Source of the DNA: Symsagittifera roscoffensis
Taxonomy: Eukaryota; Xenacoelomorpha; Acoela; Convolutidae
NCBI RefSeq assembly: GCF_963678635.1
Contig: NC_087064.1
Span: 52,348,684-52,412,683 of the forward strand
Length of the DNA stretch: 64,000 bases
Direction of reading: 5' to 3'
Both the position numbers and the translations under genes were made by a program. This document shows positions 34,485 to 46,462 of this stretch, in pieces (the first letter of the stretch is position 1; the number at the start of each line of letters is the position of its first letter). A model generated the notes under the pieces. That model did not search any database. It was not told the DNA's origin and worked only from the letters and a program-made list of their open reading frames with translations.

Positions 34485-36099
34485 GTGAGTGTTTTTAAAA
34501 ATTCTTTTGCTATCATTCACCACCAAAAAATAAATTTGCAAAAAATTTATTTGGTTGGTCTTTTAACTCTCTTAATACTTTCGAATCAAACCTCAGCGTT
34601 TGATCCGAAGAACAATTGTATGCAAATACTGCAAATAATCTTCGGGTTGCTCATTTTGATTGTCAACTAATGACTTCTAACAAAATGTTCTCTCTAAAAA
34701 AAGTAGCACCTTGCAAAGTCCAACCAAAAAATATTAAAGTAACCCAATATTAAAGTAACCCAAAATAAAATATTTTATGTTACTCTATATCAGAGACATT
34801 ATCGCACAAAAATAAATGCGACATTGTTTCAAATCAAACACCAATCAATGCGTTGGCTCTGCGATTTTTTGATTTGAGTGGTATCGACGCTCGACAAAAT
34901 ATGATCACTACTGATCTCCATTTATCTGCCGATCAATGTAAATCGGCCGCCGACAGAGGCTATCTTAACCTAGGCTATGCTAGTATTGGAAATATTCCTT
35001 TCAAATTTAATGTTAAAACAGTAACTATAGCCCATGCTGGCAAAGTTGACGGCAAAAATCATAATGAATGTGATGGCCGTTCATGGGTTAACTTGGACAC
35101 TTTTGAAACTTACCTGCTAAATGTAACTTTAACTGTTAACCTCAAAGATGGAACAGTCAATAATTGGCAAAACGTTCCTTTGCCCTGTCCAGTGTCTACA
35201 AATGGATGTGAAACAACATCCTTAGACGCTTTTGCTTATACTTGGGAAGAACCCAAAAATTGAATTTTCACTGTTTTAAACAGATGTCCGGCTAAAATGA
35301 TTCGAAACGAAGAATCATAGTATATAATTAAAGACATTTCTAGCCCGTCTATTCATTCTACCCAAACAAGGGACTCTCAAAAAATTATGCTACAGGTGAT
35401 GAATAAACCACAATCTTTTTGTGGTCATCCCAGAATAGTGTATCCAACTTCATATGATTCACTTTATATTGCATACACTGACGGTTTCAATATGGATACT
35501 GGAATTCAAGTTAAACCAACCCCAGAAACGGGAACTATTCATAATGCCGGCCAACCAAATTCTACTGTTCTCACAACAAGTGAAGATTTACCGCCACTCA
35601 AATTCTTAACAAGTCAAATTGACTACGAAGCTCATATAGGAACCAAATTGGACTAAATTCTTTTCAATAGCTTCTACATGCTCAGAGCGGCCGAGTTAGC
35701 CCTTCTACAAAATCAATGTGAGCTAGAACGCTCCTCAATATTAAATACTCTAATGCTTTTACTTGAAAGACCACGTTGGCTGGCTATATTTTAACTCGGA
35801 ACCGCTCTATGTTCTTAGAGACCAATGGCAATGTTGCCTGGCTCTACCATTGTCCGAAATTTTATTCACCTTTGCAATTAATGGATGAATGCTATAATCG
35901 CATTCCCATTATGTATAAGAAAATTATTCAATTTGTCGACCCAATTACGCGACAAACTTTTCAGTCGGCAGATCTACAAGACTGTTCCGACAAACATTTA
36001 AATCTCTTTCAACTAGATGTTGATGATGATAAGTCCTGGATTGAATTAACCCCTCAAATAACAAGGGTTACAGGACCATATCTCTTTAAACCAAAAGAA
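34401..36099 (+). pseudogene. env: Tor env-like glycoprotein gene, tandem copy 1
   Basis: Envelope-type ORF downstream of pol. From ATG 34,401 a 28-residue acidic N-terminus leads to a hydrophobic signal-anchor (LVGLLTLLILS). A Cys-containing ectodomain follows in pieces at 34,853-35,263, 35,387-35,656, about 35,670-35,775 and 35,776-36,099. Breaks are a frame change near 34,612, a 16-bp tandem duplication (AATATTAAAGTAACCC, about 34,732-34,765), a stop near 34,871, stops after 35,263 and 35,310, and shifts near 35,656 and 35,775. The copy ends at 36,099 without its membrane-proximal part. Env ancestry (which viral fusion family) is not assigned. Confidence 0.6.
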
Positions 36100-36116
36100 C
36101 CTGAATTGTTCTTTTA
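36100..36116. repeat. Duplication junction with a hairpin
   Basis: Between the two env copies lies short filler. With its edges it forms AAAAGAA (36,093-36,099), a 9-nt loop and TTCTTTT (36,109-36,115), a 7-bp inverted repeat right at the breakpoint. This looks like a fold-back or template-switch scar. Confidence 0.5.
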
Positions 36117-38342
36117 AACAATAAAAATCTAACTCAGATTTTCCATAAAAATATCCACAAAATGACAAATCCAAATAGTGAACTAGAGGAAGGTGAACTA
36201 ATGGACCAAGATCCTGTTCTAACCACTCTCGAGGAATTGCTTAAAGTGAGTGTTTTTAAAAATTCTTTTGCTATCATTCACCACCAAAAAATAAATTTGC
36301 AAAAAATTTATTTGGTTGGTCTTTTAACTCTCTTAATACTTTCGAATCAAACCTCAGCGTTTGATCCGAAGAACAATTGTATGCAAATACTGCAAATAAT
36401 CTTCGGGTTGCTCATTTTGATTGTCAACTAATGACTTCTAACAAAATGTTCTCTCTAAAAAAAGTAGCACCTTGCAAAGTCCAACCAAAAAATATTAAAG
36501 TAACCCAATATTAAAGTAACCCAAAATAAAATATTTTATGTTACTCTATATCAGAGACATTATCGCACAAAAATAAATGCGACATTGTTTCAAATCAAAC
36601 ACCAATCAATGCGTTGGCTCTGCGATTTTTTGATTCGAGTGGTATCGACGCTCGACAAAATATGATCACTACTGATCTCCATTTATCTGCCGATCAATGT
36701 AAATCGGCCGCCGACAGAGGCTATCTTAACCTAGGCTATGCTAGTATTGGAAATATTCCTTTCAAATTTAATGTTAAAACAGTAACTATAGCCCATGCTG
36801 GCAAAGTTGACGGCAAAAATCATAATGAATGTGATGGCCGTTCATGGGTTAACTTGGACACTTTTGAAACTTACCTGCTAAATGTAACTTTAACTGTTAA
36901 CCTCAAAGATGGAACAGTCAATAATTGGCAAAACGTTCCTTTGCCCTGTCCAGTGTCTACAAATGGATGTGAAACAACATCCTTAGACGCTTTTGCTTAT
37001 ACTTGGGAAGAACCCAAAAATTGAATTTTCACTGTTTTAAACAGATGTCCGGCTAAAATGATTCGAAACGAAGAATCATAGTATATAATTAAAGACATTT
37101 CTAGCCCGTCTATTCATTCTACCCAAACAAGGGACTCTCAAAAAATTATGCTACAGGTGATGAATAAACCACAATCTTTTTGTGGTCATCCCAGAATAGT
37201 GTATCCAACTTCATATGATTCACTTTATATTGCATACACTGACGGTTTCAATATGGATACTGGAATTCAAGTTAAACCAACCCCAGAAACGGGAACTATT
37301 CATAATGCCGGCCAACCAAATTCTACTGTTCTCACAACAAGTGAAGATTTACCGCCACTCAAATTCTTAACAAGTCAAATTGACTACGAAGCTCATATAG
37401 GAACCAAATTGGACTAAATTCTTTTCAATAGCTTCTACATGCTCAGAGCGGCCGAGTTAGCCCTTCTACAAAATCAATGTGAGCTAGAACGCTCCTCAAT
37501 ATTAAATACTCTAATGCTTTTACTTGAAAGACCACGTTGGCTGGCTATATTTTAACTCGGAACCGCTCTATGTTCTTAGAGACCAATGGCAATGTTGCCT
37601 GGCTCTACCATTGTCCGAAATTTTATTCACCTTTGCAATTAATGGATGAATGCTATAATCGCATTCCCATTATGTATAAGAAAATTATTCAATTTGTCGA
37701 CCCAATTACGCGACAAACTTTTCAGTCGGCAGATCTACAAGACTGTTCCGACAAACATTTAAATCTCTTTCAACTAGATGTTGATGATGATAAGTCCTGG
37801 ATTGAATTAACCCCTCAAATAACAAGGGTTACAGGACCATATCTCTTTAAACCAAAAGAGATAGTTCAACAGATTAAGCATTCTGTAGCCTCTAGTCAAG
37901 GTGCTTCAATCTACACATGCTCAAATGCAAAAATTCTGGAATATAATTTCTGATAATTCAGAGATGAAAGGAATACTGCAAAAAGTACCCAGGTCCTTTC
38001 TAAACGCTCAAAAATTTCTTTTTACGGACTCATATAGCCCACTAGGTTCTTCTCAAGCAATATATTTGGACTATCTCATCTCTCCAAACTTTTGAAAAAA
38101 AAGAATACACCCGTATATTCGGGAAAGTACAATACTACTTAGAAAAATGCGGAAAAGTATTCGCCTCTTTTCTATTTGTGAAATTCATACTAGATTGCCC
38201 AGTATTCATAATAAAAGCTATGCATATTCACAAAATCACCGGCCGCTCACTACACTTTGGCAAAGTAATGCTTGCCGCCTCATATAATATACTTTTCACT
38301 TCTATAGTGACCTCAATTTTCACTCAAGATGAGCAAACTGAA
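36117..38342 (+). pseudogene. env: Tor env-like gene, tandem copy 2
   Basis: 36,117-37,859 repeats 34,356-36,098 at an offset of 1,761 bp. I found one substitution (TTTGAG to TTCGAG near 36,637) on reading the parts compared, so the copies are very recent or an assembly effect. All lesions of copy 1 are shared, so the gene was dead before duplication. Beyond 37,859 it continues into the membrane-proximal part that copy 1 lacks: a frame to 37,953, then 37,901-38,095 with a stop where TGG has become TGA (about 38,093-38,095), then a hydrophobic, probably transmembrane, stretch near 38,150-38,340. Confidence 0.6.
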
Positions 38343-38755
38343 AAAATTCTGGACTATAATTTCTGATAATTCAGAGATGAAAGGAATACTGCAAAAAGTA
38401 CCCAGGTCCTTTCTAAACGCTCAAAAATTTCTTTTTACGGACTCATATAGCCCACTAGGTTCTTCTCAAACAATATATTTGGACTATCTCATCTCTCCAA
38501 ACTTTTGAAAAAAAAGAATACACCCGTATATTCGGGAAAGTACAATACTACTTAGAAAAATGCGGAAAAGTATTCGCCTCTTTTCTATTTGTGAAATTCA
38601 TACTAGATTGCCCAGTATTCATAATAAAAGCTATGCATATTCACAAAATCACCGGCCGCTCACTACACTTTGGCAAAGTAATGCTTGCCGCCTCATATAA
38701 TATACTTTTCACTTCTATAGTGACCTCAATTTTCACTCAAGATGAGCAAACTGGA
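37930..38755 (+). repeat. 413-bp direct tandem duplication in the env 3' part
   Basis: 37,930-38,342 and 38,343-38,755 are nearly identical, with the join at GAGCAAACTG|AAAAAATTCTGG. The unit covers the end of the ectodomain and the membrane region. It is present once in the downstream partial copies (about 41,430-41,850 and 44,540-44,970). Confidence 0.8.
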
Positions 38756-38927
38756 AAAATATAACAAGAATGTAATCAGAAAATACAAGCCCCTCTTTTA
38801 GAGGAATTTGATAAAATAAATCAAGATCGCATGTATCCTCACATCCAATTAACAAGTTTTGAGAGAAGAACTCAAAACTTGGATCACCCAACAAACCCAG
38901 TCTAATAAAAAATTTCTACTGTTCTAG

Positions 38928-39497
38928 GATATACCAACAGATTCAACTATCGACGCAAAACTTGACGACGATTTGAGAGATTTTGAGGATCTTTTCTCAC
39001 TCCTGCCAGCAACAGATCCGCTGGACTCCCAACTTTCAACACCAACTAAACAACCAACTGTTTCTACTACTATGACCCCCACTGCAACACCGACCTCAAC
39101 ACGATCCTTCGTTGAGCCACTACTTCAAACCAATTCAGCTGTCCCAATAGCTACAGCATCAAAACCACCACCCCTAAAAGTTTCACCCCCTGATTTCAAA
39201 ATACCCCTGGTTCCTTCGAATTCTCGGATTAAAAAACGAACCCAGATAGTAAGACCATATAAGATACTAACGGCAAATACGCCGGTATCAACTTCTCAAT
39301 GTCCAATGACATTTAGGCGACAGCTCTTACACCCCACTGAATTAAATACTAAATTACATATTCAGTTAGAAAGAGAACGGTACATCAGTTCTAATAGTAA
39401 TCCCGGCTTCGATATGGATCTCAATTATGCTTTGAACCCATTAATCAATCGTTTTAAATTAGAAGCCTATCACCCCATAAAAAAACTGTACTTATAA
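38928..39497 (+). CDS. Exon 2 of the predicted accessory protein, copy 1
   Basis: Opens at acceptor CTACTGTTCTAG|GAT (38,926-38,927) and runs 189 codons. Acidic start (DDDLRDFEDLFSLL), then a long Ser/Thr/Pro-rich stretch, then a basic patch SRIKKRTQIVRPYK (about 39,221-39,262). In this copy the early Met codon of the sister copies is ATC, so translation would depend on splicing from the upstream exon. A further coiled-coil-like tail (39,485-39,671) is in another frame after an A-run, and a 30-40 bp deletion removes part of it here. Role unknown; the basic patch would suit nucleic-acid binding or nuclear import. Confidence 0.45.
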   Translation, partial: DIPTDSTIDAKLDDDLRDFEDLFSLLPATDPLDSQLSTPTKQPTVSTTMTPTATPTSTRSFVEPLLQTNSAVPIATASKPPPLKVSPPDFKIPLVPSNSRIKKRTQIVRPYKILTANTPVSTSQCPMTFRRQLLHPTELNTKLHIQLERERYISSNSNPGFDMDLNYALNPLINRFKLEAYHPIKKLYL

Positions 39498-39671
39498 CTA
39501 ATTCCCATCTTGAGTATCAAAAAATCTATGTCCCAGCAAAGTATCTGACAGCAAAATTACAAACCCCCCAGTTGGATGACTATACTGAGCAAATTCAGCG
39601 CAGTCATATACATGGAACGCATCAAAACAAAAAATCACCAACTTAAAGCCCGGTTGGAAGGAAAATTATAA

Positions 39672-40210
39672 CAATTTATCCTTTCATTCAAAAATTTATC
39701 CTTTCATTTTATTTAGCTACGTAGTATAGCTACTAATTTTGCCTTTTCCAACAGTTTTGATTTTTATAAAAAACAAAAAAACAAAAAATACACCCTTTTG
39801 TACGAACCAGTCCTCCCCTTATTATGATACGGACACCCACTTCACATACTTCAGGAGGAAAAGGAAACTTCGAGAAAAGAATGTTCAAGGAATGATAAAA
39901 TATTATTCTGAAATTCAAACTTTTGAGAAACAAATAATTTTGATGTATTTGATTTTATAGATAAATCTCTTGGTTGTGTAAACTCTATTTTGATTTATAA
40001 ATGTAACTGTTGTTTTTATATTCATTTAAGCCTGACTCAAAAGATTAGGTCTTCAATAACATCTGCTACCTATACTATCAACAAACTATTGAACAAACTT
40101 CATCAGAATGAAAGAAAATAGCTTTGATCGATCAACAATTACCCCACTTGAATAACAGGGTAAAAAAAGAAAGTTTTAGTTTTTTTCCTCTCAAAATAGG
40201 AGGATGGATA
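39672..40210 (+). other. Element 3' untranslated region and polypurine tract
   Basis: Non-coding stretch between the last ORF and the LTR, repeated near 42,799-43,320 and 45,912-46,462. It ends in AAAATAGGAGGATGGATA directly before TGTTCTG, which fits a plus-strand primer (polypurine tract). The short minus-strand frames here are not genes. Confidence 0.5.
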
Positions 40211-40871
40211 TGTTCTGATTTGAAATAGAAACAGAAACATGAATTTTTTTATTGAGTTCACAAAGTGTGACGCCGCCGCCACCACAAAATAAATATATTT
40301 TTATTCCTTTGCAGAAGGAAGGGAAATGCTATTGGAATTATTCGTATAACGTTTTATGCATTGAGAATTGAAACGACTATTCTCGTTCAATGCAAATAAT
40401 AACGATTCTTCTCGTAAAATACGAGCATACGAAACATTCTTCTTGTAAAATACGAATGTACGAATAGAGAATACGAAGTTGAGAAGTAACTTCTCATTGG
40501 ATACGAAAAGTGGTACGATTTCCCTCAGGGATTCGACCCCCTGCCGACCCAAAGTACTCTTTGATACTTTTTCAGAAATCCATTTTTGGCGGACCTCCCT
40601 AAACTTTTTCTAAATGCGCCTTCGGCTCCAATATATACTAACTTTGAGGGGGAGCGCGCCTGCGGCGCAGAAAACGTTGCTCGAAAAATCAATTTGGTCG
40701 ACCTAAAAAAAAAAAAGGTCGTCAAAATTTTGAAAAATTTTTTGAAAATCCGCCCCCACCCCCCTCGAGAAAATCCTAGATCTTTCCGCCCCTGGGTCCA
40801 AAACTTTATTAAAATTCCAAAATTTGTGTTGTTCTTAGGGTTTTAGCACCCTTAATTAGAACTTATTCGCA
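40211..40871 (+). mobile_element. LTR copy c, with a family 2 MITE replacing its promoter
   Basis: Hairpin array as in copy a, then a left-truncated family 2 element (40,522-40,794), then the LTR right part from AACTTTATTAAAATTCC to TTATTCGCA. Relative to copy a about 630 bp with the TATA, initiator and poly(A) signal are gone. Followed by TATTTATTTCCAGTGACAGC, a leader or splice-acceptor-like segment. Confidence 0.6.
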
Positions 40872-43320
40872 TATTTATTTCCAGTGACAGCAATTCATTG
40901 ATGGCGTTGGAATCACTACTAAATTCTTTTCAATAGCTTCTACATGCTCAGAACGGCCGAGTTAGCCCTTCTGCAAAATCAATGTGAGCTAGAACGCTCC
41001 TCAATATTAAATACTCTAATGCTTTTACTTGAAAGCCCACGTTTGGCTGGCTACATTTTAACTCAGAACCGCTCTATGTTCTTAGAGACCAATGGCAATG
41101 TTGCCTGGCTCTACCATTGTCCGAAATTTTATTCACCTTTGCAATTAATGGATGAATGCTATAATCGCATTCCCATTATGTATAAGAAAATTATTCGATT
41201 TGTCGACCCAATTACGCGACAAACTTTTCAGTCGGCAGATCTACAAGACTGTTCCGACAAACATTTAAATCTCTTTCAACTAGATGTTGATGATGATAAG
41301 TCCTGGATTGAATTAACCCCTCAAATAACAAGGGTTACAGGACCATATCTTTTTAAACCAAAAGAGATAGTTCAACAGATTTAGCATTCTTTAGCCTCTA
41401 GTAAAGGTGCTTCAATCTACACATGCTCAAATGCAAAAATTCTGGAATATGATTTCTGATAATTCAGAGATGAAAGGAATACTGCAAAAAGTACCCAGGT
41501 CCTTTCTAAACGCTCAAAAATTTCTTTTTACGGACTCATATAGCCCACTAGGTTCTTCTCAAACAATATATTTTGACTATCTCATCTCTTCAAACTTTTG
41601 GAAAAAAAGAATACACCCGTATATTCGGGAAAGTACAATACTACTTAGAAAAATGCGGAATAGTATTCGCCTCTTTTCTATTTGTGAAATTCATACTAGA
41701 TTGCCCAGTATTCATAAAAAAAGCTATGCATATTTACAAAATTACCGGCCGCTCACTACACTTTGGCAAAGTAATGCTTGCCGCCTCATATAATATACTT
41801 TTCACTTCTATAGTGACCTCAATTTTCACTCAAGATGAGCAAACTGGAAAAATAGAACAAGAATGTAATCAGAAAATACAAGCCCCTCTTTTAGAGGAAT
41901 TTGATAAAATAAACCAAGATCGCATGTATCCTCACATCCAATTAACAAGTTTTGAGAGAAGAACTCAAAACTTGGATCACCCAACAAACCCAGTCTAATA
42001 AAAAATTTCTACTGTTCTAGGATATACCAACAGATTCAACTATGGACGCAAAACTTGACGACGATTTGAGAGATTTTGAGGATCTTCTCTCACTCCTGCC
42101 ACCAACAGATCCGCTGGACTCACAACTTTCAACACCAACTAAACAACCAACTGTTTCTACTTTTATGACCTCCACTGCAACACCGACCTCAACACGATCC
42201 TTCGTTGAGCCACTACTTCAAACCAATTCAGCTGTCCCAATAGCTACAGCATCAAAACCACCACCCCTAAAAGTTTTACCCCCTGATTTCAAAATACCCC
42301 TGGTTCCTTCGAATTCTCGGATTAAAAAGCGAACCCAGATAGTAAGACCATATAAGATACTAACGGCAAATACGCCGGTATCAACTTCTCAATGTCCAAT
42401 GACCATTAGGCGACAGCTCTTACACCCCACTGAATTAAATACTAAATTACATATTCAGTTAGAAAGAGAACGGTACATCAGTTCTAATAGTAATCCCGGC
42501 TTCGATATGGATCTCAATTATGCTTTGAACCCATTAATCAATCGTTTTAATTTAGAAGCCTATCACCCCATAAAAAAATGTACTTATAACTAATTCCCAT
42601 CTTGAGTATCAAAAAATCTATGTCCCAGCAAAGTATCTGACAGCAAAATTACAAACCCCCCAGTTGGATGAATATACTGAGCAAATTCAGCGAAGTCATA
42701 TACATGGAACGCATCAAATCCGGGAGCTGAAAAAGCAAATCCGCAATTTGAAAACAAAAAATCACCAACTTAAAGCCCGGTTGAAAGGAAAATTATAACA
42801 ATTTATCCTTTCATTCAAAACTTTATCCTTTCATATTATTTAGCTACGTAGTATAGCTACTAATTTTGCCTTTTCCAACACTTTTGATTTTTATAAAAAA
42901 CAAAAAACGAAAAATACACCCTTTTGTACGAACCAGTCCTCCCCTTATTATGATACGGACACCCACTTCACATACTTCAGGAGGAAAAGGAAACTTCGAG
43001 AAAAGAATGTTCAAGGAATGATAATATATTATTCTGAAATTCAAACTTTTGAGAAACAAATAATTTTGATGTATTTGATTTTATAGATAAATCTCTTGGT
43101 TGTGTAAACTCTAATTTGATTTATAAATGTAACTGTTGTTTTTATATTCAAAAGATTAGGTCTTCAATAACATCTGCTACCTATACTATCAACAAACTAT
43201 TGAACAAACTTCATGAGAATGAAAGAAAATAGCTTTGATCGATCAACAATTACCCCACATGAAAAACAGGGTAAAAAAAGAAAGTTTTAGTTTTTTCCTC
43301 TCAAAATAGGAGGATGGATA
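40872..43320 (+). mobile_element. Internally deleted Tor unit between LTRs c and d
   Basis: About 2.45 kb. A 50-bp leader-like segment ending GGCGTTGGAATCACTAC joins directly to env 3' sequence (40,922 on); gag, pol and the env start are absent. Env pieces: 40,944-41,384 (ends at a TAG where copy 2 of env has AAG), 41,407-41,793 and, one frame back, 41,573-41,998 with two hydrophobic stretches. Then accessory exon 2, 3' UTR and polypurine tract. The unit is 3.11 kb including one LTR. Confidence 0.65.
42021..42593 (+). CDS. Exon 2 of the predicted accessory protein, copy 2
   Basis: Acceptor TTCTAG|GAT at 42,019-42,020; 190 open codons. It has the acidic start, the Ser/Thr/Pro-rich middle and the basic SRIKKRTQIVRPYK. 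Unlike copy 1 it has an ATG at 42,042 that could also start translation. After an A-run (about 42,582-42,588) a different frame carries ELKKQIRNLKTKNHQLKARL, a coiled-coil-like end, to a stop at 42,796-42,798. If one indel in the A-run is ancestral damage, the original protein would have ended in that coil. Confidence 0.45.
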   Translation, partial: DIPTDSTMDAKLDDDLRDFEDLLSLLPPTDPLDSQLSTPTKQPTVSTFMTSTATPTSTRSFVEPLLQTNSAVPIATASKPPPLKVLPPDFKIPLVPSNSRIKKRTQIVRPYKILTANTPVSTSQCPMTIRRQLLHPTELNTKLHIQLERERYISSNSNPGFDMDLNYALNPLINRFNLEAYHPIKKCTYN

Positions 43321-43979
43321 TGTTCTGATTTGAAATAGAAACAGAAACATGAATTTTTTTATTGAGTTCACAAAGTGTGACGCCGCCGCCACCACAAAAT
43401 AAATATATTTTTATTCCTTTGCAAAAGGAAGGGAAATGCTATTGGAATTATTCGTATAACGTTTAATGCATTGAGAATTGAAACGACTATTCTCGTTCAA
43501 TGCAAATAATAACGATTCTTCTCGTAAAACACGAGCATACGAAACATTCTTCTTGTAAAATACGAATGTACGAATAGAGAATACGAAGTTGAGAAGTAAC
43601 TTCTCATTTGATACGAAAAGTGGTACGATTTCCCTCAGGGATTCGACCCCCTGCCGACCCAAAGTACCCTTTGATACTTTTTCAGAAATCCATTTTTGGC
43701 GGACCTACCCTAAAATTTTTCTAAAGGCGCCTTCGGCTCCAATATATACTAACTTTGAGGGGGAGCGCGCCTGCGGCGCAGAAAACGTTGCTCGAAAAAT
43801 CAATTTGGTCGACCTAAAAAAAAAGGTCGTCAAAATTTTGGAAAATTTTTCGAAAATCCGCCCCCACCCCCCTCGAGAAAATCCTAGATCCTTCCGCCCC
43901 TGGGTCCAATACTTTATTAAAATTCCAAATTTTGTGTTGTTCTTAGGGTTTTAAAACCCTTAATTAGAACTTATTCGCA
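43321..43979 (+). mobile_element. LTR copy d
   Basis: Same structure as copy c: hairpin array (second hairpin weakened by T to C at about 43,530), truncated family 2 MITE at 43,632-43,902, right end TTATTCGCA. No TATA box. Confidence 0.6.
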
Positions 43980-46462
43980 TATTTATTTCCAGTGACAGCA
44001 ATTCATTGATGGCGTTGGAATCACTACTAAATTCTTTTCAATAGCTTCTACATGCTCAGAACGGCCGAGTTAGCCCTTCTGCAAAATCAATGTGAGCTAG
44101 AACGCTCCTCAATATTAAATACTCTAATGCTTTTAATTGAAAGCCCACGTCTGGCTAGCTACATTTTAACACAGAACCGCTCTATGTTCTTAGAGACCAA
44201 TGGCAATATTTCCTGGCTCTACCATTGTCCGAAATTTTATTCACCTTTGCAATTAATGGATGAATGCTATAATCGCATTCCCATTATGTATAAAAGAAAA
44301 TTATTCGATTTGTCGACCCAATTACGCGACAAACTTTTCAGTCGGCAGATCTACAAGACTGTTCCGACAAACATTTAAATCTCTTTCAACTAGATGTTGA
44401 TGATGATAAGTCCTGGATTGAATTAACCCCTCAAATAACAAGGGTTACAGGACCATATCTCTTTAAACCAAAAGAGATAGTTCAACAGATTAAGCATTCT
44501 TTAGCCTCTAGTCAAGGTGCTTCAATCTACACATGCTCAAATGCAAAAACTCTGGAATATGATTTCTGATAATTCAGAGATGAAAGGAATACTGCAAAAA
44601 GTACCCAGGTCCTTTCTAAACGCTCAAAAATTTCTTTTTACGGACTCATATAGCCCAATAGGTTCTTCTCAAACAATATATTTGGACTATCTCATCTCTC
44701 CAAACTTTTGGAAAAAAAGAATACACCCGTATATTCGGGAAAGTACAATACTACTTAGAAAAATGCGGAATAGTATTCGCCTCTTTTCTATTTGTGAAAT
44801 TCATACTAGATTGCCCAGTCTTCATAATAAAAGCTATGCATATTCACAAAATCACCGGCCGCTCACTACACTTTGGCAAAGTAATGCTTGCCGCCTCATA
44901 TAATATACTTTTCACTTCTATAGTGACCTCAATTTTCACTCAAGATGAGCAAACTGGAAAAATAGAATAAGAATGTAATCAGAAAATACAAGCCCCTCTT
45001 TTAGAGGAATTTGATAAAATAAACCAAGATCGCATGTATCCTCACATCCAATTAACAAGTTTTGAGAGAAGAACTCAAAACTTGGATCACCCAACAAACC
45101 CAGTCTAATAAAAAATTTCTACTGTTCTAGGATATACCAACAGATTCAACTATGGACGCAAAATTTGACGACGATTTGAGAGATTTTGAGGATCTTCTCT
45201 CACTCCTGCCACCAACAGATCCGCTGGACTCCCAACTTTTAACACCAACTAAACAACCAACTGTTTCTACTACTATGACCCCCACTGCAACACCGACCTC
45301 AACACGATCCTTCGTTGAGCCACTACTTCAAACCAATTCAGCTGTCCCAATAGCTACAGCATCAAAACCACCACCCCTAAAAGTTTTACCCCCTGATTTC
45401 AAAATACCCCTGGTTCCTTCGAATTCTCGGATTAAAAAGCGAACCCAGATAGTAAGACCATATAAGATACTAACGGCAAATACGCCGGTATCAACTTCTC
45501 AATGTCCAATGACCATTAGGCGACAGCTCTTACACCCCACTGAAATAAATACTAAATTTACATATTCAGTTAGAAAGAGAACGGTACATCAATTCTAATA
45601 GTAATCCCGGCTTCGATATGGATCTCAATTATGCTTTGAACCCATTAATCAATCGTTTTAAATTAGAAGCCTATCACCCCAAAAAAAAAATAAACTTATA
45701 ACTAATTCCCATCTTGAGTATCAAAAAATCTATGTCCCAGCAAAGTATCTGACAGCAAAATTACAAACCCCCCAGTTGGATGACTATACTGAGCAAATTC
45801 AGCGCAGTCATATACATGGAACGCATCAAATCCGGGAGCTGAAAAAACAAATCCGCAATTTGAAAACAAAAAATCACCAACTTAAAGTCCGGTTGGAAGG
45901 AAAATTATAACAACTTATCCTTTCATTCAAAAATTTATCCTTTCATATTATTTAGCTACGTAGTATAGCTACTAATTTTGCCTTTTCCAACAGTTTTGAG
46001 TTTTATAAAAAACAAAAAACAAAAAATACACCCTTTTGTACGAACCAGTCCTCCCCTTATAACGATACGGACACCCACTTCACATACTTCAGGAGGAAAA
46101 GGAAACTTCGAGAAAAGAATGTTCAAGGAATGATAATATATTATTCTGAAATTCAAACTTTTGAGAAACAAATAATTTTGATGTATTTGATTTTAATATA
46201 TATTAATTTTTTTTTTGTCTCTTGGTTGTGTAAACTCTATTTTGATTTATAAATGTAACTGTTGTTTTTATATTCATTTAAGCCTGACTCAAAAGATTAG
46301 GTCTTCAATAACATCTGCTACCTATACTATCAACAAACTATTGAACAAACTTCATGAGAATGAAAGAAAATAGCTTTGATCGATCAACAATTACCCCACT
46401 TGAATAACAGGGTAAAAAAAGAAAGTTTTAGTTTTTTTCCTCTCAAAATAGGAGGATGGATA
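43980..46462 (+). mobile_element. Internally deleted Tor unit between LTRs d and e
   Basis: Repeats 40,872-43,320 at an offset of about 3.11 kb. Env pieces at 44,052-44,378 (an extra A gives an early frameshift near 44,293) and 44,517-44,903; TAA at about 44,968 interrupts the membrane-region frame. The third accessory exon 2 is 45,131-45,598, shortened by an inserted base near 45,556. The coiled-coil tail is readable to about 45,910. Confidence 0.65.

Noticed and set aside
34401-36099. Assigning env to a specific viral fusion-protein family
   Set aside because: The reading is too broken and I cannot run a profile search. Only env-like position, signal-anchor and Cys-containing ectodomain are supported.
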